62,529 nt of DNA, taken from Synergistaceae bacterium (GTDB lineage: Bacteria; Synergistota; Synergistia; Synergistales; Aminobacteriaceae). Numbering within the stretch: the stretch's first letter is position 1; each line of letters begins with the position of its first letter. Made by a program: the position numbers and the translations under genes. The stretch covers positions 1 to 62,529 of the forward strand of contig JAFSWW010000086.1 in the NCBI GenBank assembly GCA_017444345.1. The letters are read 5' to 3'. Positions 17,592-27,168 of the stretch are shown one piece after another. Under the pieces are notes generated by a model, which saw only the letters and a program-made list of their open reading frames with translations, was not told the DNA's origin and did not search any database.

Positions 17592-17687
17592 TCTAATAAA
17601 ACTCTCCTTTGCAATATAACATTTATATTTATTTAATTAACCGGAAAATTTTTCACTTGCATTATAACACGAAAAATTTAAAATTTT

Positions 17688-18740
17688 TTATGACGCTGCC
17701 CTTGAAGCTCCGCCGGGTATAATATCCGTTATTCTTACGCCGAAATTTTCGTCAATTACAACGACTTCGCCATGTGCTATTAATTTGCCGTTCACGAGAA
17801 TATCTACAGGTTCTCCGGCCATTTTGTCGAGTTCGACTACAGCCCCGGCAGTTAATGCAAGAATTTCCGAGACACTTTTGCGAGCCTTGCCAAGTTCGAC
17901 AGTTACACGCACGGGAATATCAGCAATTAAATCTATAGGACTCGGAGTCCCGCCACCTCCGCCTCCTCCTAAAGGCTGAAATGCTGCAGGTCTAACATCA
18001 ACAGCAGGGCCCGCGTTCTGTCTTCCTCCCATTGATCCCCCACCTCCCATAGGATTATTTGCTGTTTGCTGCGGTTCAGGATTTTTTTTGCCGCTCATTA
18101 CTTCCGCAATGTCTAAAGCCGTATCTAATGGCAGACACGTCCATATATTAAACGGTGTCAGGCCGTCAATCACTACATTAACGGGACTCGCCCAGATTTT
18201 AGCGTCTGCTGGTTCAAGAGAAAACGCCCGCCATTCTGCCTCACCTAGTGCCGAGCTTGTATTTTCCGGCATTAAACGACGACCGCCAAGCAAACCGCTT
18301 AAACTCGTAAATGCAGAGCCTACGACTTGACTCAAACCTTCCTGTGCTGCGTTCCAGTATAAATCGCTAGGATCAGGCAATTGCGAGCCATTCCCGCCCA
18401 TCATTAAATCTGCGAGTGTTAAAGCTCCCTTTTGATCTACAACTAGGGCTAAAGGTTTATCATCAAAGCCCCCGAAAGTATTCGAGAATAAAAACGGGAT
18501 TTCAGAAAATTTTTTAGCAAAATCAATCTGTGTTAAGACTTCTGCTTTACCGACATTTGTTGTAACATTTTTGCCCGCGAGCATGTTTATAACGCTGTTC
18601 TCTGAATTCGCAAAAACATCGGCAACTTTTGCTAACTGCTCTGAATTCTCGCTTGAGAGTTCTTCTACATCGCCTAAATCTCCGCCTCCTCCTGAAAGAA
18701 GCGCGTTTATTTCGTCAGGACTCAATAAATCATCGGGCAT
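17688..18740 (-). CDS. fliY: Flagellar motor switch protein FliY/FliN
   Basis: A 350-residue switch protein. The N-terminal LLSPDEINALLSGG is a CheY-binding-type peptide. The middle (about 50-200) is CheC-like and then Gly/Pro-rich (225-260). The C-terminal 80 residues form a SpoA/FliN domain (IPVRVTVELGKARKSVSEIL, VVELDKMAGEPVDI). It builds the lower C-ring with FliM. The length and layout are those of FliY rather than short FliN. It is directly downstream of fliM by 16 bases. Confidence 0.92.
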   Translation of the reverse strand: MPDDLLSPDEINALLSGGGGDLGDVEELSSENSEQLAKVADVFANSENSVINMLAGKNVTTNVGKAEVLTQIDFAKKFSEIPFLFSNTFGGFDDKPLALVVDQKGALTLADLMMGGNGSQLPDPSDLYWNAAQEGLSQVVGSAFTSLSGLLGGRRLMPENTSSALGEAEWRAFSLEPADAKIWASPVNVVIDGLTPFNIWTCLPLDTALDIAEVMSGKKNPEPQQTANNPMGGGGSMGGRQNAGPAVDVRPAAFQPLGGGGGGGTPSPIDLIADIPVRVTVELGKARKSVSEILALTAGAVVELDKMAGEPVDILVNGKLIAHGEVVVIDENFGVRITDIIPGGASRAAS

Positions 18741-18756
18741 TAATTAATCTCTCCTT

Positions 18757-19770
18757 TCAATTAGAACTAGTTTCTGCAGGAAGTTCCGGCATTTCCTGAG
18801 TCAAAACTTTTGTCAATTCTACGGCCATATGTCCCCTCATAGTTCCGGGCTTGGCCTTGAATCTTATCTGATTGCCGACTCTAACGTCTATATCAGAATC
18901 TTTCAGCTCGTCAAGTCTTATGACATCTCCGGGCTGAAGAGCGTAGACATCACTTAATGACAAAACAGTGTGCCCGAGTTCCATAGCCATCGGCATACGA
19001 ATTTGACGCACGGAATTATTAAGCCAAATTTTCATCTCGTCGTCGGCCTTATGACTCGTTGATGCGTACCACTGCTGTGATGATAATCTGTCCATTATCG
19101 GCTCAATCAAGAAATAGGGGAAGCAAAGACTCACCATTCCTTCAACGTCAGCAACTTTTAATTTCATGATTACGACTAAGACCATATCACTGGGCGAACA
19201 AATTTGCACAAAAAACGGGTTGCTTTCCATGCTTTCAAATCTGAATCGAACGTCAACAACTGTGCTCCAGCTGTCTTCGAGTAATTCAAGAATTCGCATG
19301 ATTACACGTTCTATAACAGTTTTCTCTATGTCAGTGAGTTCTCGGATATTTCCGGAAAAAGTCCCCCGCCCGCCCAGCATTCTATCTATAATAGTGAATA
19401 CTAAAGCCGGGTTAATCTCAATTAACATACTGCCTTCAAACGGGTGCATTTCGATCATGCCTATAACTGTAGGCTGTACCATGTAATTTACAAATTCTTC
19501 ATATGCAAGCTGTTCAACTGAAGCAATCTCGGCATTTACCAGCGAACGAATCAAAGTAGATAATACCGTTGTCATTTGCCGTGCAAAAGATTCATGAATC
19601 ATTTGTATAGCTCGTAATTGATCCTTGCTGAATTTGTCCGGCCGCTTGAAGTCATAAACTTTTAATTTTGCGTATTCTTCGGCCTTGCTTGCTATCTCGC
19701 TGATATCTGCACCGCTAGAAATATTATTTAACAGTGCATCAATAGCTTCTTGTGATAATACATCCGGCAT
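18757..19770 (-). CDS. fliM: Flagellar motor switch protein FliM
   Basis: A 337-residue C-ring protein. It has an N-terminal CheY-binding peptide (LSQEAIDALLNNIS), a central domain with VYDFKRPDKFSKDQLR, the GGRG loop in DRMLGGRGTFSG and a C-terminal SpoA domain (DVYALQPGDVIRLDELKDSD). All are classical. It transmits CheY-P binding to switch rotation. Start 15 bases after the fliL stop. Confidence 0.95.
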   Translation of the reverse strand: MPDVLSQEAIDALLNNISSGADISEIASKAEEYAKLKVYDFKRPDKFSKDQLRAIQMIHESFARQMTTVLSTLIRSLVNAEIASVEQLAYEEFVNYMVQPTVIGMIEMHPFEGSMLIEINPALVFTIIDRMLGGRGTFSGNIRELTDIEKTVIERVIMRILELLEDSWSTVVDVRFRFESMESNPFFVQICSPSDMVLVVIMKLKVADVEGMVSLCFPYFLIEPIMDRLSSQQWYASTSHKADDEMKIWLNNSVRQIRMPMAMELGHTVLSLSDVYALQPGDVIRLDELKDSDIDVRVGNQIRFKAKPGTMRGHMAVELTKVLTQEMPELPAETSSN

Positions 19771-19785
19771 TCATTCACCCCCGTT

Positions 19786-20244
19786 TTACTGCAAAACTAT
19801 GCTCTCAAATAATACATTCACAATAGGAGCTTCCCCGCCGACATCAGGCAGCATTCTATTTAGTGAACGCTTAATATCGCCTGCAAATTGTAACGTGCCT
19901 TCTGCGCTTGTCAAATCGTCATAGACTCTATCTTTGATTAACATAAAAATTTCGTTGCGGATTCTGCTGAGCCAGCCGGGACTCTGAATCATTGCGCTCG
20001 CTCCGTCCTTCTCGACAAGTTCAAGAGAAAGCCCGAAACTTATTACATGACGGCCAGCCCCTGCAAGATTGCTAGTAAATTCTCCGATTGAGACTATTGG
20101 CCCGGGATTCTGAATTACTTTTCCTTGTCCGATCCCGTTGTTGTCGTCCTTAGGTGCCATTGTACGCCCTAAAAGCAAGCCCCCGCCGAAACCTGCTCCG
20201 AACATTACGAGACCGACTACTAAAAATATTATTATGCGCTTCAT
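19786..20244 (-). CDS. fliL: Flagellar basal body protein FliL
   Basis: A 152-residue protein with one N-terminal membrane helix (IIIFLVVGLVMFGAGFGGGLL) and a periplasmic domain. GPIVSIGEFTSNLAG and IRNEIFMLIKDRVYDDLTS fit FliL, a stator-associated protein that supports motor output. It follows the HicB-like gene and precedes fliM. AGGGAGG lies upstream of the ATG. Confidence 0.9.
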   Translation of the reverse strand: MKRIIIFLVVGLVMFGAGFGGGLLLGRTMAPKDDNNGIGQGKVIQNPGPIVSIGEFTSNLAGAGRHVISFGLSLELVEKDGASAMIQSPGWLSRIRNEIFMLIKDRVYDDLTSAEGTLQFAGDIKRSLNRMLPDVGGEAPIVNVLFESIVLQ

Positions 20245-20319
20245 TTATGTTAATTAATCCTCCCTAAAATATTTGCTCAATTCCTGCTTCTTTACAAATA
20301 ACATTAGCTATTTTTACGC

Positions 20320-20562
20320 TTAACTGGCATTTGCGATTGCTATATTTTCAAGCGGAATCGATATAGACTCAACAACTACATTAGACGGAGTCGGAATCTT
20401 TTTCCCTTCGTCAGCATAAGATAAAGCCACTTCACGAGCTGCATCAATGAGCATTTCTCGGCATTCGTCAATAGTTTTGCCGTCTGTTATTATATTAGTC
20501 CACTCTAAAAGCTGACCCATATAGCAGTCATCTAATTTTGTGTAACACGCTGTAAAGTTCAT
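20320..20562 (-). CDS. HicB-like small protein inside the flagellar operon
   Basis: An 80-residue protein with the HicB/UPF0150 pattern: a beta-rich N-terminus, then TDGKTIDECREMLIDAAREV and GKKIPTP. In toxin-antitoxin pairs this fold is the antitoxin, but no HicA toxin is next to it and no extra DNA-binding domain is present. It lies 19 bases after the motB stop with a strong GGAAGGAG site, so it is co-expressed with motor genes. A gap of 75 bases separates it from fliL. Role unknown. Confidence 0.75.
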   Translation of the reverse strand: MNFTACYTKLDDCYMGQLLEWTNIITDGKTIDECREMLIDAAREVALSYADEGKKIPTPSNVVVESISIPLENIAIANAS

Positions 20563-20581
20563 TTATAAATTTTCTCCTTCC

Positions 20582-21310
20582 TTAACGTTTTGGATATTGA
20601 GATAAGAATACTAATTCAACACGGCGATTTAATGCTCTATGCTGGGGGCTGTCATTCGGGACTATGGGCTGAGTCGAACTGTAGCCGACAGCCTGTAATT
20701 TCAACGGATCAAAGCCGCCGAATTTTTCGAGATAACTTGCAACTACAGCAGCACGCATTGCAGAGAGTCCCCAGTTATCGCGGTAAATCCCCCCGTTGAG
20801 AATTCCCGAATCCGTATGACCTTCAACAGCTACAGCAGGGACTCTGTCTCGTGTTAATTCAGAAATTTTATATAATGCACGCTGGCCCTCTGGTCTTAAC
20901 TCTGCACGGCCGGGAGTAAATAAAAATTGATCGCTGATTGAGACTGATACACCGCGCTGATTAATCGAGACTTGAATCTCACGTGTTAAATTTTCGCTGC
21001 GTAAATAAGAATTCAGCGTATATGCTACATGCCTTGTGTCAAGTTCTACTCTTTCACTTGCGCCGGGGCTGACTCCCTGTTCGCCGCTTTTATTAGGATC
21101 TGTGGACTCTTCAGTTGTAACTCCGCCCTTGAGGACTCCGAGCGAACCTCTTAATGATAATAAGGCCTTCTGAAATTTTTGCGAATCCACTGACGACATA
21201 GCAAATAACAATATAAAGAAGCATAATATCAGCGTTACCATGTCGCCGTAAGTTCCCATATAAAAGGGTGCAGATAATCCGGGCTCTTCGGGTTTCTTTT
21301 GACGAGCCAT
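20582..21310 (-). CDS. motB: Flagellar stator protein MotB
   Basis: A 242-residue stator subunit. The single helix carries the proton-path aspartate D23 (GTYGDMVTLILCFF). A plug/linker rich in Ser/Glu follows, then an OmpA-like peptidoglycan-binding domain with AVEGHTDSG and ALNRRVELVF. Starts 3 bases after the motA stop, AGGAGG upstream. Whether H+ or Na+ drives it cannot be told from this. Confidence 0.95.
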   Translation of the reverse strand: MARQKKPEEPGLSAPFYMGTYGDMVTLILCFFILLFAMSSVDSQKFQKALLSLRGSLGVLKGGVTTEESTDPNKSGEQGVSPGASERVELDTRHVAYTLNSYLRSENLTREIQVSINQRGVSVSISDQFLFTPGRAELRPEGQRALYKISELTRDRVPAVAVEGHTDSGILNGGIYRDNWGLSAMRAAVVASYLEKFGGFDPLKLQAVGYSSTQPIVPNDSPQHRALNRRVELVFLSQYPKR

Positions 21311-21313
21311 TTA

Positions 21314-22087
21314 TTAGCCCTCCTCCTGATTGAAGGCTTCTCTCATTGCAGGCGGCAGATAAACTTTTAATTTTTCCTCGACTATACGGGGATTTTCACC
21401 GGCCTGAATCGCTAAAATTCCTTCTACCATAAGTTCCATAGATTTTACTTCTTCGGCACTTCTCGCAGCTAGTTTCTTACTCACAGGAGATCCGAACATG
21501 TTAGCCATCATTGATCCGTACATTGTAGTAATTAATGCGACTGCCATGCCGGGACCGAGCGCGCTGACATCCTGCAAATTTCCTAACATTGCTATGAGTC
21601 CTATTAACGTCCCTATCATTCCGAAAGACGGCGCAAATTCTGTCAAGTTGTCAAAGACTGCTTTGTTTGCCGAGTGCCTGTCTTCAAAATTTCCGATTTC
21701 TGTATCAAGAATAGCTCTCACTAATTCCGGGTCTGTTCCGTCGACTACTAACTGCATGGCTTTCTTCATAAAATCGCTCTCGACTTCCGCAATATCGGCT
21801 TCAAGTGCTAATAAACCTTCACGGCGCGCTTTCTCCGCAAAACTTACTATCATTTGCACCATGCCGACTAAATCCCGCTGCTGAGTAAAGAATACATTTT
21901 TTAAGCACCCTGTTATAGCCTTGAGTCTCGGCCCCGGATTTGAAATTATTGTAGCTCCTATTGCTCCGCCGATTGTGATCATCAATGAAGGAACATCAAA
22001 ATATGCGCCGATATTTCCGCCCGAAGCCATTGATGCAATAACTAATATCCATGTTGCGAGAAATCCTATCAGACTTGTTAAATCCAA
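21314..22087 (-). CDS. motA: Flagellar stator protein MotA
   Basis: A 257-residue four-helix stator subunit. It has an N-terminal hydrophobic pair, a large cytoplasmic loop (residues ~55-150, with RREGLLALEADI) and a C-terminal pair with PSFGMIGTLIGLIAML, whose proline-glycine region is conserved. Start codon is TTG with GAGGTG 8 bases upstream. Partner of MotB. Confidence 0.95.
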   Translation of the reverse strand: MDLTSLIGFLATWILVIASMASGGNIGAYFDVPSLMITIGGAIGATIISNPGPRLKAITGCLKNVFFTQQRDLVGMVQMIVSFAEKARREGLLALEADIAEVESDFMKKAMQLVVDGTDPELVRAILDTEIGNFEDRHSANKAVFDNLTEFAPSFGMIGTLIGLIAMLGNLQDVSALGPGMAVALITTMYGSMMANMFGSPVSKKLAARSAEEVKSMELMVEGILAIQAGENPRIVEEKLKVYLPPAMREAFNQEEG

Positions 22088-22116
22088 AACGTGTTCACCT
22101 CTGTATTAATTTCGCG

Positions 22117-22338
22117 TTATTCCTTTGATTCGTCAGCAGTATTTGCGATTATACATGTATAACCGGCTGCTTTCCTGAACGCTAAAATTTTCTTGTATAC
22201 GTCCTTTACTTTTTCGCGCACGATATATCTATGCCCGTTTAATAGACGCAATACAGTATCAGGCGTTACGTCTATGGTCTCTATCATGTCGGAATTCAAC
22301 AAAAACGCTTCCCCGTTCAGACGATGTACTTCAATCAT
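22117..22338 (-). CDS. flbD: Flagellar protein FlbD
   Basis: A 73-residue FlbD/SwrD family protein (IEVHRLNGEAFLLNSDMIETI, TPDTVLRLLNGHRYIVRE). In other bacteria it lies just before motA and supports motor power. It is first in the visible flagellar operon; the 185-base divergent gap to the GAF gene probably holds promoters for both directions. Confidence 0.92.
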   Translation of the reverse strand: MIEVHRLNGEAFLLNSDMIETIDVTPDTVLRLLNGHRYIVREKVKDVYKKILAFRKAAGYTCIIANTADESKE

Positions 22339-22523
22339 TAATTAACGCCAGCCCCTTCACTTGAATTTATTATATTTATCACGTATAAATACATTATTAA
22401 GTCTCCCGATATATAAGCAAATTTTATTTTATGGGATAATTCATTAATATATTATACGATTTTGAAAGGAAAAAGCGATAAAATAAACAAAGAAAAATTT
22501 TGCCGGAGGTGTGAATTAAATAA

Positions 22524-23909
22524 ATGTCAGAAAATATTAACGAACTGTATAACAAAATAGATTTCTTAGTCAATGGAGGCGCGCTCAAAAGTTTAACAGA
22601 CTTTCTTGACTCTAAATCTATACGCGCAATTATCGTACAGCCTTCAGGAATTAATAAATTAAATGTCTTGGAAGCAGCCGGACTCGTCCCCTCAAGTTTG
22701 ACTCTTGATGATGATATTTCAAAACTTTTTACACATAATGTCGTTAAAGAATCTTTTGAGCTCGATTACTCGGAAGACTCTGACTCTTGGCCTTGTATTG
22801 TCAGAATCAGGGGCGAACACTGGGAGATTTATATAATGCTCAAGGATAAGCCGCAAAATATTAATGAATTTCTTGACGAGCTGAAACCCTACGCAGGATT
22901 ATTGAGACTTTGGCAGATATTTATAAACATTTCAGCCAGTGAGAAAAAATTATCCCGGTTGTCTTATATGATTCTCGCTACAAAAAATACTCTCGCGTCA
23001 ATCTTTGAGCCCATGCCGCTGCAATATTTCGCCTCATTCCTGACTGATGTATTGCAAGAAAGTTTATTCCCGAAATCTATAGCAATTCTCCGAGACGAGG
23101 GGAATTATTTAACTGTCTTTAACGGCAGAGCTGACAATATACCAGAGCGAAAAGGTATTTACTCTTCACAAATTTTGCCGCCGACTCCCGTAATCACAAA
23201 GAATGACTCACCGTTTGAAGTTGTCTTGCCGGTTGCTGAAGGAGAAGTCAGACTCTTTTGTGTTATGAACTGGGACGAATTGCCCGACGAGCAGACTATG
23301 AATTTTTTAGAGTTACTCGGAAATCTCGCAGTAAGAGCTATAGCAATCAATAATTTACGCGTTCAATCACAGCAGGCAGAAGCAAATATCTCAACAGGAG
23401 AATTTACTGTATTATCACTCTCTAACGTGTTAAAAGTTTTGCGCAATTCCGAGAATAAGGGCCGATTCCTTTCTCTGCTCGTTGAAATATTTATAGAACA
23501 ATGCCGCATGCCTAATTGTTTATTAGCAGTCTGGAACAAAGCCCGCAAAGGTTATACACTCTCAGAACGCCGCACGGGACATTTCAGAAGCAACATAGAC
23601 CCGACATTATTGCCGTCAACTGATGGGCCTGTCTCACATGACAAAATAAGCGATGCAGTTTACGATTTGGAAAAAAGTTCAGCGGACTCAATTTTCAGAT
23701 CGTGGGGCTTGGCCGGCTGTCCTTGGAAAGATATTTTAAAGTCGTCATCAATGAAATATATTTTTCCGATTTGTGATGATTCGTCGCTCGTGGGAATTAT
23801 AGCACTGGGAGCAGGTAAAGAAGGCCGGAATGTTTTAGACCGTGCTCAGCTTGCTTCTTTGGAATTAATAGCACAATTTGCCGCCTATGAATTCAGACGA
23901 TTTGATTAA
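22524..23909 (+). CDS. GAF-domain-like protein of unknown role
   Basis: A 461-residue cytoplasmic protein with no membrane segment. Two regions (about 150-280 and 300-460) have the alternating strand/helix pattern of GAF sensors; each ends in a helix such as NFLELLGNLAVRAIAINN or RAQLASLELIAQFAAYEF. No kinase, cyclase or DNA-binding domain is visible, so it may be a regulator that acts through a partner. Its last 23 bases overlap the dxs reading frame, suggesting coupling. A GGAGGTG site precedes the ATG. GAF assignment is from pattern only. Confidence 0.7.
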   Translation: MSENINELYNKIDFLVNGGALKSLTDFLDSKSIRAIIVQPSGINKLNVLEAAGLVPSSLTLDDDISKLFTHNVVKESFELDYSEDSDSWPCIVRIRGEHWEIYIMLKDKPQNINEFLDELKPYAGLLRLWQIFINISASEKKLSRLSYMILATKNTLASIFEPMPLQYFASFLTDVLQESLFPKSIAILRDEGNYLTVFNGRADNIPERKGIYSSQILPPTPVITKNDSPFEVVLPVAEGEVRLFCVMNWDELPDEQTMNFLELLGNLAVRAIAINNLRVQSQQAEANISTGEFTVLSLSNVLKVLRNSENKGRFLSLLVEIFIEQCRMPNCLLAVWNKARKGYTLSERRTGHFRSNIDPTLLPSTDGPVSHDKISDAVYDLEKSSADSIFRSWGLAGCPWKDILKSSSMKYIFPICDDSSLVGIIALGAGKEGRNVLDRAQLASLELIAQFAAYEFRRFD

Positions 23910-25743
23910 TAATAATAATAAATTCTTAAAACCGGGATTCACTCACAAGGATTTATTAAATTTATGCGATAAAGATTTGCCCGTGCTGGCTGAAGAAGTG
24001 CGGGCAGTTATTATTGACACCGTGAAGAAAAACGGCGGTCATTTAGGTTCGTCGCTCGGAGTAGTTGAGCTTACAATTGCTATGCTGCGGAAATTTGACC
24101 CCTTCAATGACAGAATTATATTTGATGTCGGCCATCAGTCTTATCCGTATAAAATTTTGACAGATAGATTTGACCAGTTTCACACATTGAGACTTAAAGA
24201 CGGGATTTCAGGATTCCCCCGACGTAACGAGTCGCCCTGCGATCACTTCAACACAGGACACAGCAGCACATCAATATCTGCCGCACTGGGTTATGCTAAG
24301 GCACGGGACTTATTACAGGAAAAAAGACACGTTATAGCATTCATAGGGGACGCGTCATTAATTAACGGGCTGGCACTGGAAGCACTTAATTACGTTCACG
24401 AGACAAAGACGAAATTAATTATAATACTCAACGATAACAGGCACTCAATCAGCAACAGAGTCGGCGGTTTCTCCACGATTTTAGCTCGTCTATCAGCAAA
24501 TACTACTTATAAACGCATAAAGAACGCAATACGAAAATATACGCCGGTGAGATTCAGCAAAACACTTGAAAAAATTCGCGACCTAATCAAGAAAATAATC
24601 AAGCCTCATAATATTTTTGACGATTTAGACATAAATTACTGGGGGCCGTTTGATGGTCATGACATTAAGAACGCAGAAAGAATCCTAGAACTTGCGAAAA
24701 ATTTTGACAGGCCGGTTTTATTGCATTTCAACACGGTTAAAGGCAAGGGATTCAAGCCCGCAGAAGATGACCCTACGAAATATCACCAAGTTTCGCCGGC
24801 AAACGAAAAGAAAGCCCGCACATGGAGTGAAGCAGCCTCACAGATTGCCGAAGAATTTGCTATAAATGATCCTCGTATAATCTGCTTTACTGCTGCAATG
24901 TCAACCGGAGTAAAACTCGAAAAATTTTCGCGTCAATTTCCTAATAGATTCTGTGATGTAGGAATTGCAGAGAGTCATATGCTCACAATGGCTGCCGGAC
25001 TTGCTGCGGGAGGTATGAGGCCGTGGGTGTTTATTTACTCGACATTTTTACAGCGCGCTATGGATCAATTAATGCACGATATAGCACTGCAAAATTTGCC
25101 AGTTGTCATAATGGTAGATAGGGCCGGACTCTCAGGTTCAGACGGTGATACACATCAGGGATTACTCGATATTTCATGGTGCCGGGCGATTCCTAATCTG
25201 CAAATTTTTACGCCTTGTGATGAGTCTTCACTAAAACAAGCTATGATTATCGCCTCAAAACGTGAAGGGCCGACTCTTATTCGTTATCCTAGAGGACATA
25301 TACCAGCGCAAAATTTGAGTCCTGATTCTGATTCTCCTATTGTGAAAATTTTTGACGGCTCTACCTGGGCATTACTGGGACACGGTGCAAGCGTTCAGAC
25401 AATGATAGAGACTCGGGAACTCGCGAAAATAAAAAATTTTGACCTCCCAGCCGTATATGATATTAGACGAGTCAAGCCGCTTGATATAAAATTACTTGAT
25501 GAGATTCTTGCGCGTTATAAAATTGCCGCAGTCATTGAAGAAAGTTATAAATCAGGCGGACTCGGTGAAGATGTTGCAAGTTATATCGCAGGGAATAAAT
25601 TAGACGTTAAATTATTGCAGTTCGCAGTGCCTGATATTTGCGTGAAACATGCGACTCAATCACAACAAAGGGAGCTATACGGTTTGACAGCCGAAAATAT
25701 TTTGAGTAATTATCGCAGTATTATTAACAAGAATGAAGAGTAA
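23887..25743 (+). CDS. dxs: 1-deoxy-D-xylulose-5-phosphate synthase
   Basis: A 618-residue thiamine-diphosphate enzyme that condenses pyruvate and glyceraldehyde-3-phosphate, the first step of the MEP isoprenoid pathway. Visible marks are NGGHLGSSLGVVELTIAM, the TPP motif GDASLINGLALEALNY with NDNRHSIS, and a C-terminal transketolase part with GIAESHMLTMAAGLA and DGDTHQGLLDIS. DASLINGL replaces the usual D-G-A-L-T-G-G-M, a mild divergence. The ATG at 23887 lies inside the previous gene; a TTG at 23878 is an alternative. Neither has a clear ribosome site. Confidence 0.93.
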   Translation: MNSDDLINNNNKFLKPGFTHKDLLNLCDKDLPVLAEEVRAVIIDTVKKNGGHLGSSLGVVELTIAMLRKFDPFNDRIIFDVGHQSYPYKILTDRFDQFHTLRLKDGISGFPRRNESPCDHFNTGHSSTSISAALGYAKARDLLQEKRHVIAFIGDASLINGLALEALNYVHETKTKLIIILNDNRHSISNRVGGFSTILARLSANTTYKRIKNAIRKYTPVRFSKTLEKIRDLIKKIIKPHNIFDDLDINYWGPFDGHDIKNAERILELAKNFDRPVLLHFNTVKGKGFKPAEDDPTKYHQVSPANEKKARTWSEAASQIAEEFAINDPRIICFTAAMSTGVKLEKFSRQFPNRFCDVGIAESHMLTMAAGLAAGGMRPWVFIYSTFLQRAMDQLMHDIALQNLPVVIMVDRAGLSGSDGDTHQGLLDISWCRAIPNLQIFTPCDESSLKQAMIIASKREGPTLIRYPRGHIPAQNLSPDSDSPIVKIFDGSTWALLGHGASVQTMIETRELAKIKNFDLPAVYDIRRVKPLDIKLLDEILARYKIAAVIEESYKSGGLGEDVASYIAGNKLDVKLLQFAVPDICVKHATQSQQRELYGLTAENILSNYRSIINKNEE

Positions 25744-26533
25744 AGAAAGGCTTGATAAATTACTGCCTGAACTTGGCCTTGTAGAGACGAGGAATAAAGC
25801 TCAGGCATTAATAATGTCAGGAAAAGTCCGGGTAAACGGCCAAATAATAACAAAGTCGGGCGCACTCTTTGAACGTAACGAAAAATTTACGCTTGACGAG
25901 ATCCAAGAATGGGCGAGCAGGGGCGCAAAAAAATTATTACGTGCATTTGAAGTATTTAATCTTGATATAAGTAATAAAATTTGCGTTGATTTTGGAGCGT
26001 CAACAGGGGGATTTACTGATGTAATGCTTTCACGAGGTGCAAAAAAAGTTTATGCCGTTGATGTCGGTCGTGGCCAGTTAATTTGGCGGCTCGCTAGTGA
26101 TTCGCGCGTTGTAGTAATGGATCGGACTAATGCAAGATATTTGACTCGTGAAAATTTTGAGGACTCTATAAAGTTCGCCTCGTGTGATGTCTCGTTTATA
26201 TCGCTTAAATTAATTTTGCCGGTTATTAATGATATTATTGACGATGACGGCCGAGCAGTTATATTAATTAAGCCGCAATTTGAGGCAGGACGCGAGAAAA
26301 TTTCTAAAGGTGTAGTGCGAAATCGTGAAGTTCATGCGGAAGTCTTGAGAAATATTACAAGTTTCATAGAGTCAAATACAAAATTTTTTATTTCAGGGCT
26401 GACTCATTCGCCTATAACCGGGCCCGAAGGTAATATAGAATTTCTTTGTTATCTGACTCGCGCTGAGTCAGATTTTTTTGTGAACGTTGACGCGGTAATT
26501 GACGAGGCTTATAAATTTTTTGAGAGGGTGTAA
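25733..26533 (+). CDS. tlyA: TlyA-type rRNA 2'-O-methyltransferase
   Basis: A 266-residue protein: an N-terminal S4 RNA-binding domain (ERLDKLLPELGLVETRNKAQ, SGKVRVNG) followed by an FtsJ-like Rossmann methyltransferase (CVDFGASTGGFTDVMLSRGA, ILIKPQFEAGREKI). TlyA proteins methylate 16S and/or 23S rRNA ribose and can have haemolysin-like effects. It overlaps dxs by 11 bases; the dxs-tlyA pairing is common in bacteria. Confidence 0.92.
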   Translation: MKSKERLDKLLPELGLVETRNKAQALIMSGKVRVNGQIITKSGALFERNEKFTLDEIQEWASRGAKKLLRAFEVFNLDISNKICVDFGASTGGFTDVMLSRGAKKVYAVDVGRGQLIWRLASDSRVVVMDRTNARYLTRENFEDSIKFASCDVSFISLKLILPVINDIIDDDGRAVILIKPQFEAGREKISKGVVRNREVHAEVLRNITSFIESNTKFFISGLTHSPITGPEGNIEFLCYLTRAESDFFVNVDAVIDEAYKFFERV

Positions 26534-26542
26534 AAATTTTTC

Positions 26543-27145
26543 ATGACAAAATCAACAGAAGATTTCTTGATACTCTGTGCACATGGGAAGCGCAAAGATT
26601 TAGAGAAAGCCATATCACTGGGTGCGAATCCTAACGAAATATTTTATCCGGCTATGGGACTCCGGAAAAACGCGCTTGATATTGCAGTCTCAATGAATAA
26701 TACTGAGGCTGTAGAAGTATTAATACAACACGGAGCTAATCCAAATTTTCAGGATATTAACGGCAGGACGGCTTTAATGTATGCTGTATTAGTGAGTTCT
26801 GAAATGGTAGAAACTTTATTAGATAACGGAGCAGATCCCGATATTCAGGACACTTTAGGGAGGACTCCGCTTATATTGGCAGTCTCAGGGAATGATATAA
26901 CAATGAGAGATTTTATTAAATCATTAATCAGGACCGGAGGAATCAGAGCGCAAGACAGTAATTTATGGCTTCAAATGGCGTTTATTTATTCGGCAGTGTG
27001 CAGAGATTTGCAGGTCGAGTCAGTAAAAATTTTGCTTGAACACGGTGCAAACGCGTCATTATGTGATAAAAGAGGCATGAACGCGAGAAATTATGCAATG
27101 GCTTCAGATGATGACGAAATTTTTATGATGTTAATGGGATATTAA
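26543..27145 (+). CDS. Ankyrin-repeat protein
   Basis: A 200-residue protein made of about five ankyrin repeats. Clear units are NTEAVEVLIQHGANPNFQDI, EMVETLLDNGADPDIQDT and VESVKILLEHGANASLCDK. There is no signal peptide or membrane segment. It would bind a protein partner; the partner cannot be predicted. It sits between tlyA and the polysaccharide exporter on the same strand. Confidence 0.9.
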   Translation: MTKSTEDFLILCAHGKRKDLEKAISLGANPNEIFYPAMGLRKNALDIAVSMNNTEAVEVLIQHGANPNFQDINGRTALMYAVLVSSEMVETLLDNGADPDIQDTLGRTPLILAVSGNDITMRDFIKSLIRTGGIRAQDSNLWLQMAFIYSAVCRDLQVESVKILLEHGANASLCDKRGMNARNYAMASDDDEIFMMLMGY

Positions 27146-27168
27146 TATTTAGGAGGCATTAATTTTTT

